From NCBI GenBank assembly GCA_019247865.1, contig JAFBAJ010000056.1, forward strand, positions 1 through 9,871: a stretch of 9,871 bases of DNA. The letters are read 5' to 3'. The notes below the pieces were generated by a model. That model was given only the letters and a program-made list of their open reading frames with translations, did no database searches and was not told the DNA's origin. Both the position numbers and the translations under genes were made by a program. Shown in pieces: positions 1-4,427 of this stretch (the stretch's first letter is position 1; each line of letters begins with the position of its first letter). This DNA comes from Acidobacteriota bacterium. Lineage in GTDB: Bacteria > Acidobacteriota > Blastocatellia > Pyrinomonadales > Pyrinomonadaceae.

Positions 1-11
1 GGGCAGGATAA

Positions 12-27
12 CTGTCACTTTTGACAG
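12..27. other. Small perfect inverted repeat downstream of the DUF4239 gene
   Basis: CTGTCA and TGACAG (6 bp each) flank a 4-base loop, 11 bases beyond the minus-strand stop codon of the DUF4239-family gene. It could be a weak terminator hairpin for that transcript or a protein-binding site. On the minus strand it is followed by TTATCC rather than a run of T, so a classical intrinsic terminator is not well supported. A similar 18-base sequence lies at 3779-3796, across the stop codon of the channel gene. Confidence 0.25.
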
Positions 28-37
28 GCCACGGCCC

Positions 38-838
38 TTAATGAGACAGGTCGATCAATCTTTCCAGAACCAGCTTGTAAGGGTCGGATGAGATACCGGA
101 GTGGCCGTAGAACGGCCTGTCGTTGATGACGATCATGAACAGCACCATCGCCAGAAAGCCTCCCATCAGCGCCACCAGAATGAAATGCAGCTTCGGGTCT
201 TCGAGCCTGTAGAAGTAGGCGACCCCGATACTGATGGCCGCGCCTACCCAGATGACCATCCACATCACGGTCGACAGCCCGCTCTCGACGGCAACGATAC
301 GTAACCGGCGATATTCGAGCAGATTGTTATAGGCCCGCAGAGCCTCGCTGTGCAGCGCGGCTTGTCCCGGCGTGGCGGGTTCAAACGTATAGAGCCGGGA
401 TTGAAAATCGTCCATGATTCTCCGGCCGCCATCCAGGACTTGTCCCCGCCCCTGATGTTGCGCCGGCCACGCCTCCTCGATGATGAAGACCGTGTACTCT
501 CGCAACTTCGCGCGCAGCTCGTCGCGCACCGGCGCGGGATAGCCGCTCACGTCTCGATAGAGCGAAGCGATTGCGGTGGCTTCCTTTGAGACCAGATCGG
601 AAGCGCCGTCGTTCGTGTTCCAGACGCCGACGGCGATGAGGCCCACCGTGATGCCGTAAAAGACGCCAATCGCCTGCACCGTTCCGCTGATCGGCTCGTT
701 GCCTTCGGAGCCATAATGCAGCCGTGGGAGGACAAAGCGCCTCGCCAGAAAAAGACCGCTCAGCGAGATGAACTCGATGAACACCACCATCGTGATGGCT
801 ACGCGCAGCGGCGACATTTCATACAGCCAGATGGGCAT
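38..838 (-). CDS. DUF4239 (bestrophin-like) predicted membrane protein
   Basis: This 266-residue integral membrane protein has hydrophobic segments near residues 12-33, 54-72, 187-209 and 216-237. A polar, helix-rich cytoplasmic or periplasmic stretch (about 78-180) lies between the two pairs. That 2+2 arrangement, the segment rich in E-A-T-A-I-A-S-L-Y-R-D near 87-96, and the D-R-P-F-Y-G motif (240-245) just after the last helix fit the DUF4239/bestrophin-like family (PF14023). I recognise the family from memory, not from a search. The molecular function is unknown; the bestrophin link suggests an ion channel but is not proof. The start at 838 is chosen because AAAGGAG lies 7 bases upstream. 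Upstream in-frame starts at 862 and 889 lack such a site. The start lies inside the end of the DUF2254 gene (20-base overlap), so the two are probably cotranscribed and translationally coupled. Confidence 0.85.
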   Translation of the reverse strand: MPIWLYEMSPLRVAITMVVFIEFISLSGLFLARRFVLPRLHYGSEGNEPISGTVQAIGVFYGITVGLIAVGVWNTNDGASDLVSKEATAIASLYRDVSGYPAPVRDELRAKLREYTVFIIEEAWPAQHQGRGQVLDGGRRIMDDFQSRLYTFEPATPGQAALHSEALRAYNNLLEYRRLRIVAVESGLSTVMWMVIWVGAAISIGVAYFYRLEDPKLHFILVALMGGFLAMVLFMIVINDRPFYGHSGISSDPYKLVLERLIDLSH

Positions 839-2153
839 GTGGCCTCTCCTTTCGGAACTCATCTTCACGCGCCCGCAGGTGGTGCTCATCCCGGCCGCCT
901 CCCATTCCCTGCATGTCGCTCTCTTCCGCTAAAGTCTGATCGTCGACGTCCGGGAAAGTGCGCTTCGTAGAGCGTTCCAGCAGGCTCAATTCCTGGCGCA
1001 GCAGCGGCGCGCGTCTCTCCGGCAACGTCTCGATCAGGTTCTCCAGCATGGCTCGCAGACGCCGCATGACCTGTATGCTGTCGCGGCCGTACTGGCGCAC
1101 CTCCGTGACGGCCAGATGAACGAAGTCCTCCCAATCCGGCGTGCGATAAACCAGACGCACGCGGCCCGCTCTGTCCGTTTCCCGGCCCGCGTCCAGGTCA
1201 CGACGACCGACATCGCGCAGGAGATGGTGAATCTGATCTATCGCGAGCACGGCGGTGGTCGGATCGTTGATGGCCGGAGAGAGCGCCTTGGAAGCGATGT
1301 CCACCATGATGCGAAAGGCGAACATCGGGTCCTGTTCGAGCGTGCGTTCCGGGCCGAGCGCGACCGAGTTGCGCAGGGCATCATCCGACAACGCCGCTCC
1401 GCCCCGATAGAGACGAAACAGCGGATCGCCCGACGCGAGGTAGTCGCCGACCATCGGAACCAGCTCGATGAGGCAGTCCGCGCCAGACGCGAGCGTCACC
1501 AGACCCTTGAGGTCAAAGGCCAGCACGGCTCCGTCCGCCCTGTTGAGGATGATGCGTTCCGGCTCGCCCTCAAGCGCCTGCACTGGCTCCGGCGGCGCGC
1601 CGCGCTGCTCGTCCGGAGGTCCCGGGTACACGCTCCTCACGACCACGCGGCCCAGCAGGGCCACCACGCGCAAAGCGGAACTCGGCCGCAGCGTCTTGCC
1701 CATCCCGTCTATGAAGACCAGAAACAACATGAGGTTCAGCAGAAAGCCATAGGCCGCGCAATAGACTGTCAGCCACGGCACGGCTGTATCGAGCCGGGCC
1801 AGCACGCAGACCGCAAAAGTGAAGGTGAAAGTGAAAACGGAGAGCGCTGCCTTGCGGAAGGGATTTCTGTAGACGAGCGTGATGATGCGCGGCGTGAGCT
1901 GCGCGCTGGCGAGTTGCACTGCGACCAGCACGGCCGAGCACGTCAGCACCAGCAGCGTGAACATAGACGCGGCGACAGTGCCCATGATGGTCATCGTCGT
2001 TTCCCGACTGATGCTCAGCTCCCAGCCCAGCGCGCGGTCGAGATTTGTCAGAAGCCTGACCGCGATCAGCCCGACCGGGATGCTCAACGCCGGGAAGAGC
2101 CAGATCGAATTGCGCATGTACAATCGAATGCGATAACGCCGAAGCCAGCTCAT
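819..2153 (-). CDS. DUF2254-family predicted membrane protein
   Basis: This 444-residue protein has an N-terminal membrane domain with helices near residues 17-36, 55-86, 103-120 and 127-148. A soluble domain of about 260 residues follows. Family marks of DUF2254 (PF10011) are the T-L-L-V-L-T-C-S-A-V-L-V-A-V-Q-L-A-S-A-Q stretch (66-85) followed by L-T-P-R-I, and the D-P-M-F-A-F-R...A-L-S-P-A-I-N-D-P-T-T-A motif (275-301). The function is uncharacterised. The start at 2153 is an ATG with GGAG 9 bases upstream; a GTG at 2168 in the same frame is possible but would consume that site. The last 30 residues are charged and His/Arg/Glu-rich and overlap the start region of the next gene, so this tail may be a loosely constrained extension. 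It is the first gene of a probable two-gene operon, and the hairpin repeat array lies directly upstream, so its leader or promoter must lie in or cross those repeats. Confidence 0.88.
   Translation of the reverse strand: MSWLRRYRIRLYMRNSIWLFPALSIPVGLIAVRLLTNLDRALGWELSISRETTMTIMGTVAASMFTLLVLTCSAVLVAVQLASAQLTPRIITLVYRNPFRKAALSVFTFTFTFAVCVLARLDTAVPWLTVYCAAYGFLLNLMLFLVFIDGMGKTLRPSSALRVVALLGRVVVRSVYPGPPDEQRGAPPEPVQALEGEPERIILNRADGAVLAFDLKGLVTLASGADCLIELVPMVGDYLASGDPLFRLYRGGAALSDDALRNSVALGPERTLEQDPMFAFRIMVDIASKALSPAINDPTTAVLAIDQIHHLLRDVGRRDLDAGRETDRAGRVRLVYRTPDWEDFVHLAVTEVRQYGRDSIQVMRRLRAMLENLIETLPERRAPLLRQELSLLERSTKRTFPDVDDQTLAEESDMQGMGGGRDEHHLRAREDEFRKERPHAHLAV
846..852 (-). promoter_or_regulatory. 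Ribosome binding site setting the DUF4239 start
   Basis: AAAGGAG on the minus strand ends 7 bases before the ATG at 838. It lies inside the coding region of the upstream DUF2254 gene, as expected for coupled translation, and it argues against the longer starts at 862 and 889. Confidence 0.7.
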
Positions 2154-2162
2154 GTTTTTAGA

Positions 2163-2166
2163 CTCC
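2163..2166 (-). promoter_or_regulatory. Ribosome binding site setting the DUF2254 start
   Basis: GGAG on the minus strand lies 9 bases before the ATG at 2153. It favours that start over the upstream in-frame GTG at 2168, which overlaps the site. Confidence 0.55.
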
Positions 2167-2182
2167 ACGTTTTAGAAGCGGC

Positions 2183-2232
2183 ATGAAAAGCCGCAGAACG
2201 GCGCAATATGAAAAGCCGCAGAACGGCGCAAT
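2183..2232 (+). repeat. Perfect 25-base tandem duplication next to the DUF2254 leader
   Basis: Two identical adjacent 25-base units (2183-2207 and 2208-2232) each contain ATGAAAA, the hairpin variant GCCGCAGAACGGC and GCAAT. Both carry the same stem change (A for G), so the change came before the duplication. In minus-strand RNA this change leaves a G-U pair, so the stem can still form in the leader of the DUF2254 transcript. Confidence 0.85.
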
Positions 2233-2379
2233 GTTTTTTGAAGAAACCGCAGAGCGGCGACATGTTTAGAGCCTCGCCAAGCCGCAGAGCGAGTGACATT
2301 AAAAGCCGCATCGCGTCGCCATTAAAAGCCGCAGAGCGGCGAAGCGTTTGTAGCTTCAACAGCCGCAGAGCGGCGAAAC

Positions 2380-2577
2380 GTTTATCGTCTCAACAGCCGC
2401 AGAGCGGCGGAATAATTGATAGCCGCGGAGCGGCGGCATGTTTATAGCCGCCGCGCGGCGACATGAGAGCGGCGGCATGTTTATCGTCTCAACAGCCACA
2501 GAGCGGCGGAATAATTGATAGCCGCGGAGCGGCGGCATGTTTATAGCCGCAGAGCGGCGAAATGTTTATAGCCGCAG
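2380..2577 (+). repeat. 99-base-period duplication inside the hairpin array
   Basis: Bases 2380-2451 recur at 2479-2550 with a single mismatch (G at 2399, A at 2498). Similarity continues more weakly to about 2465/2564, and the two units then diverge. Each unit carries a long-tail junction, the distinctive spacer GGAATAATTGATA, and hairpins with AGA and GGA loops. This is a recent block duplication of several repeat units. Confidence 0.85.
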
Positions 2578-2584
2578 AGCGGCG

Positions 2585-2626
2585 TCATGAAGAGCCGCGG
2601 AGCGGTCATGAAGAGCCGCGGAGCGG
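2585..2626 (+). repeat. Perfect 21-base tandem duplication with a GGT-ended hairpin
   Basis: Two identical adjacent 21-base units (2585-2605 and 2606-2626) contain TCATGAAGA and the variant hairpin GCCGCGGAGCGGT. The final T leaves a G-U pair at the stem base in plus-strand RNA. The unit is shorter than the usual 25 bases because the TTTATA tail is missing. Confidence 0.8.
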
Positions 2627-2652
2627 TCATGATTAATAGCCGCAGAGCGGCG

Positions 2653-2761
2653 GGATGTTTATAGCCCGCAGCCGCCACCCGATTTGAAGCTCCGTCAGGA
2701 GCGACATATTCCGCTCCTGACGGAGCTCATCTGTGGGAGACTTGAGGGGCTATAAACATCC
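2653..2761. repeat. Nested inverted repeat at the junction of the two hairpin arrays
   Basis: An inner perfect 16-bp inverted repeat (2688-2703 with 2712-2727, arm AGCTCCGTCAGGAGCG) has an 8-base loop ACATATTC. An outer perfect 15-bp pair (2653-2667 with 2747-2761, arm GGATGTTTATAGCCC) is centred on the same point (2707 against 2707.5). The 20 and 19 bases between inner and outer arms do not pair. The left outer arm is the tail of the last GCCGC-family repeat; the right outer arm is the tail of the first GCTCC-family repeat in the opposite orientation. The structure therefore marks where array orientation flips. Neither side has a T run, so it is not a classical terminator, although transcripts from either strand would fold strongly. 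Confidence 0.85.
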
Positions 2762-2912
2762 AGCTCCTACGGAGCTTCGGAAACAACTCGCTCCAGACGG
2801 AGCTTCTAAAACGACTCGCTCCTACGGAGCTGAGAGAACATCTCGCTCCTACGGAGCTTCTAAAACATCTAGCTCCTCCGGAGCTGCGAAAACAGCTCGC
2901 TCTTGACGGAGC
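2689..2912 (-). repeat. Array of GCTCC-family hairpin repeats (8 copies)
   Basis: Eight copies of a 13-14-base palindrome (plus-strand GCTCCTACGGAGC or GCTCCTGACGGAGC and variants) begin at 2689, 2713, 2763, 2790, 2818, 2845, 2872 and 2899. From 2763 on, the period is a regular 27-28 bases. Read on the minus strand, most are followed by a tail like GAGATGTTTTAGAA, related to the tail of the GCCGC family. The copy at 2689 lies in the opposite orientation and forms the arm of the central palindrome. The array begins about 30 bases past the stop codon of the barrel gene, so it would form the 3' end of that transcript if transcription runs on. An open frame through it only reads the 27-base period as a 9-residue repeat and is not a gene. 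Confidence 0.9.
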
Positions 2913-2941
2913 TGCGACCGAAGGCTTTTTCAAACAGCTTC

Positions 2942-3703
2942 TCAGTGAATCACGATTCCGATACTTAAACGCAGGTTATCCTGCCTGGTATTCGGCAGGA
3001 CAAGGGTTTGCCCCGGAAGGACGCCCGGAAACTGCTGGTCGCCGCGCCGGATGATGTTCCAGTCAATCTGCCCCGCACGCACGTCGAAGCGGTCGTTGAG
3101 CTTGATGTCTACCCCGCCGCCGAAGGCCATCGAGAAGCTCGTTTCATTGATGCTGAAATCGTTGACGCCCAGGAGGGCCGGCAGTTGCGGGCTGTCGATG
3201 TCGATCTTTTGGGTGGCGACTCCGAACAGCGCGTGCGCGAAGGGCTTGAAGCGCGGCCCGTCTTCGCTGTTGTTCTTGAACTGGATGCCGCCGAGGAAGT
3301 TCTGCACGGTCGTATCAATCGTGCCGCTTCCCGCCGTGCGAGAAAAATTGTCTTCGCGCAGGTGCAGCGAGTAATCGAACTTGACTCCGATGTATCGGTG
3401 AAAGTTGTAGGTCAACGCGAGATTGAAGCCGCGCAGTGTGTTCTTGTCATCAAGCACATCGTTGACGGCCGCGTTGTTGGTGTCGCCTCCGAGATTATCA
3501 AAGCTCATCGCGGAATAGCCGCCGAAGAACTCCCATTTCTTGTATTCGCCAGATCGCGCCTGAGCAGCGGGCGCGCTTTTGTAGCTGTCAGCAGGCGCGG
3601 GTAAGCTGTCTGAGACCATCAGGTTTCCCGCGGTATCGGACTGTCCTGAAGCGGCGGAAGCACAGATTAAAATGGCCGCCGCCAGGATCAATAGTTGTTT
3701 CAT
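2942..3703 (-). CDS. Outer-membrane beta-barrel protein (OmpA/OMP_b-brl-like)
   Basis: This 253-residue exported protein has a Sec signal peptide of about 20-22 residues (charged start, hydrophobic I-L-A-A-A-I-L-I core, A-S-A-A-S-G-Q cleavage region) and a Ser/Pro/Ala-rich linker to about residue 52. A predicted eight-stranded barrel then starts at K-W-E-F-F-G-G-Y-S (56-64). Alternating strands include F-N-L-A-L-T-Y-N (93-100), I-G-V-K-F-D-Y-S-L (105-113), F-L-G-G-I-Q-F (136-142), S-M-A-F-G-G-G-V-D-I (191-200) and the last strand L-R-L-S-I-G-I-V-I-H. The final residue is His rather than the usual Phe. This resembles small-barrel families (PF13505 type); substrate and role are unknown. The ATG at 3703 is chosen because AAGGAGAA lies 7 bases upstream; a TTG at 3724 is less likely. 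It follows the channel gene on the same strand after 78 bases, so cotranscription is possible. Hairpin repeats follow its stop. Confidence 0.85.
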   Translation of the reverse strand: MKQLLILAAAILICASAASGQSDTAGNLMVSDSLPAPADSYKSAPAAQARSGEYKKWEFFGGYSAMSFDNLGGDTNNAAVNDVLDDKNTLRGFNLALTYNFHRYIGVKFDYSLHLREDNFSRTAGSGTIDTTVQNFLGGIQFKNNSEDGPRFKPFAHALFGVATQKIDIDSPQLPALLGVNDFSINETSFSMAFGGGVDIKLNDRFDVRAGQIDWNIIRRGDQQFPGVLPGQTLVLPNTRQDNLRLSIGIVIH

Positions 3704-3710
3704 CAGGCAA

Positions 3711-3750
3711 TTCTCCTTCTGCAAGCTTGGTCTGCGGGACGCAAGGAGAA
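3711..3750 (-). promoter_or_regulatory. Possible ribosome-binding-site hairpin in the barrel gene leader
   Basis: In minus-strand RNA the Shine-Dalgarno run AAGGAGAA (3718-3711) is perfectly complementary over 8 bases to UUCUCCUU at 3750-3743, with a 24-base loop. A second partial complement, UUCUCCU, lies at 3778-3772 near the end of the channel gene. Pairing would hide the ribosome binding site, hinting at translational control or at dependence on ribosomes leaving the upstream gene. This is seen only as complementarity; no known regulator motif is recognised. Confidence 0.35.
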
Positions 3751-3781
3751 AGGTAGCAGCGGCCGCCGTAGAGGAGAACTG

Positions 3782-4234
3782 TTAATTCTGACAGGTGAGG
3801 GCGGCCTGACGCTGCTGGTGAATCTCGAAGAGCGCGTTCACGATCACGAAGATAAAGGCCGTCGAGAGGCCGCACAACAACACGCCCGAGACACCCTCGA
3901 TGCCACCCAGCAAGCGCCACCTTTGCGGCAGCACGACATCTCCGTAACCGATCGTGGTGTAGCTGCCCAGAGAAAAATAGAGAGAGGTTTCAAAGTTCCG
4001 GAAGAGATGCTGCCATTGATAGAAGATCGCCCAGAGCGCCGTCTCGATCAAATGAAGCAGGATGATAATTGAAAAGACTACGATCAGCAGCAGGGCGTAG
4101 TCCAGCAGGCCGGACTGCCTTTCCAGCCTCGCGCGATGTTTGAGCAGCCGTTGCGCGAGGAGGAGTATGCCGGTGACGTGAATGACCACGCAGACCGCCA
4201 CAATCCCGCCTGCGATCAACAGTTCCGTCAGCAT
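3782..4234 (-). CDS. Small potassium-channel-like protein (Ion_trans_2 / two-TM pore domain)
   Basis: This 150-residue membrane protein has a pore-domain signature. A helix near residues 46-70 is followed by a pore helix with F-E-T-S-L-Y-F-S, the selectivity filter T-I-G-Y-G-D (94-99), and an inner helix near 111-136 containing a G-V-S-G-V-L-L-C-G-L stretch suitable for a gating hinge. T-x-G-Y-G-D is the K+ selectivity filter of the PF07885 family, so K+ permeation is a reasonable inference. An additional N-terminal hydrophobic helix (about 4-27) precedes the canonical two-helix pore. There is no RCK/TrkA-N or cyclic-nucleotide domain, so any gating must come from another protein or from the membrane. 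The ATG at 4234 is favoured by GGAG 6 bases upstream; an in-frame GTG at 4246 overlaps that site. It is the first gene of the minus-strand cluster and diverges from the efflux operon. Confidence 0.88.
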   Translation of the reverse strand: MLTELLIAGGIVAVCVVIHVTGILLLAQRLLKHRARLERQSGLLDYALLLIVVFSIIILLHLIETALWAIFYQWQHLFRNFETSLYFSLGSYTTIGYGDVVLPQRWRLLGGIEGVSGVLLCGLSTAFIFVIVNALFEIHQQRQAALTCQN

Positions 4235-4263
4235 CCGCTTCTCCACACCTGACGGCAGGGTAA

Positions 4264-4292
4264 GGGCTAAAGGCTTTCTGCAATACTGTCAA
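4264..4292 (-). promoter_or_regulatory. Possible weak sigma70 promoter for the channel gene
   Basis: TTGACA (4292-4287) matches the -35 consensus exactly and points toward the channel gene starting at 4234. At a 17-base spacing the -10 position reads TAGCCC, a poor match, so the promoter is tentative. Confidence 0.2.
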
Positions 4293-4358
4293 TTTTGCTA
4301 GTACAAGCCTCCGGCCGCCGCCGCTACAATTTCCGGTCGTAACTATTGAACCGCATTT

Positions 4359-4391
4359 CCGGCGCTCCCAAAGAGAGTCCACTTGCGCCGG
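4359..4391. other. GC-rich inverted repeat upstream of the adaptor gene
   Basis: CCGGCGC (4359-4365) and GCGCCGG (4385-4391) are perfect 7-bp complements separated by 19 bases, ending 36 bases before the adaptor start codon. They could form a leader hairpin or a dyad operator. In DNA this GC-rich, chance cannot be excluded. Confidence 0.25.
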
Positions 4392-4414
4392 TTTGAGAAC
4401 AAAAAATTTGGAGC

Positions 4415-4421
4415 AGAGGAG
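4415..4421 (+). promoter_or_regulatory. Ribosome binding site setting the adaptor start
   Basis: AGAGGAG lies 6 bases before the ATG at 4428. It fixes the start there instead of at the upstream in-frame codon at 4383, which would place non-signal sequence ahead of the lipoprotein signal. Confidence 0.75.
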
Positions 4422-4427
4422 TTGGTT

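Larger units (their letters stand above)
2183..2670 (+). repeat. Array of GCCGC-family hairpin repeats (about 18 copies)
   Basis: Copies of the 13-base palindrome GCCGCAGAGCGGC (5-bp stem, loop AGA or GGA) recur here. Perfect or near-perfect copies begin at 2190, 2215, 2246, 2328, 2362, 2396, 2422, 2447, 2495, 2521, 2546, 2571, 2594, 2615 and 2639. Decayed copies begin at 2281, 2305 and 2664, and a half copy lies at 2466. Most are followed by a tail resembling GRMATGTTTATA; a longer tail ending CAACA follows the copies at 2328, 2362 and 2466. Spacing is usually 25-26 bases (21-24 in places, 34 with the long tail). There is no gene here: open frames through it are repeat translations that lose frame with the 25-base period. 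Because the region lies between the stop of the barrel gene and the start of DUF2254, it could act in RNA folding, transcript-end protection or DNA binding, but nothing proves a role. Confidence 0.9.
4235..4427. promoter_or_regulatory. Divergent intergenic region between the channel gene and the efflux operon
   Basis: The 193 bases between the two divergent start codons must hold promoters for both directions unless transcription enters from outside. Seen here are a TTGACA on the minus strand (4292-4287), a TACAAT on the plus strand (4325-4330) without a convincing -35 partner, and a 7-bp GC-only inverted repeat (4359-4365 with 4385-4391) in what would be the adaptor mRNA leader. No convincing TetR-, MarR- or LysR-type operator is apparent. 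Confidence 0.4.

Noticed and set aside
1116..2186. Long plus-strand open frame of about 356 codons
   Set aside because: It lies antisense to the DUF2254 gene, whose family motifs are clear. The translation is Arg/His/Gln/Glu-rich, typical of antisense reading of GC-rich coding DNA.
2688..2727. Intrinsic transcription terminator for the barrel gene
   Set aside because: The hairpin is strong, but neither strand has a T run after it, and it lies more than 200 bases past the stop. It is better described as a repeat-array junction.
2183..2912. CRISPR array
   Set aside because: Repeated units are only 13-14-base palindromes with degenerate, mutually similar spacers of about 8-21 bases, orientation flips midway, and no Cas gene is nearby. 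Real arrays have longer uniform repeats and unique spacers.
2727..2933. Small protein with a 9-residue repeat on the minus strand, and similar short open frames at 2208-2447 (plus) and 2356-2538 (minus)
   Set aside because: These are translations of the hairpin repeats. The 27-base period happens to keep frame, giving an artificial Arg-Ser-Ser-x-Gly-Ala repeat. No good ribosome site and no protein-like composition.
2154..2941. Insertion sequence or MITE with terminal inverted repeats
   Set aside because: No transposase, no matching outer termini and no target-site duplication could be identified around the region. The internal symmetry is explained by the hairpin units.
38..4234. Novel defence system made of the minus-strand membrane genes
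   Set aside because: There is no nuclease, nucleotide cyclase, NTPase, reverse transcriptase or TIR-like domain. A channel-like protein and two DUF membrane proteins alone do not support such a call.
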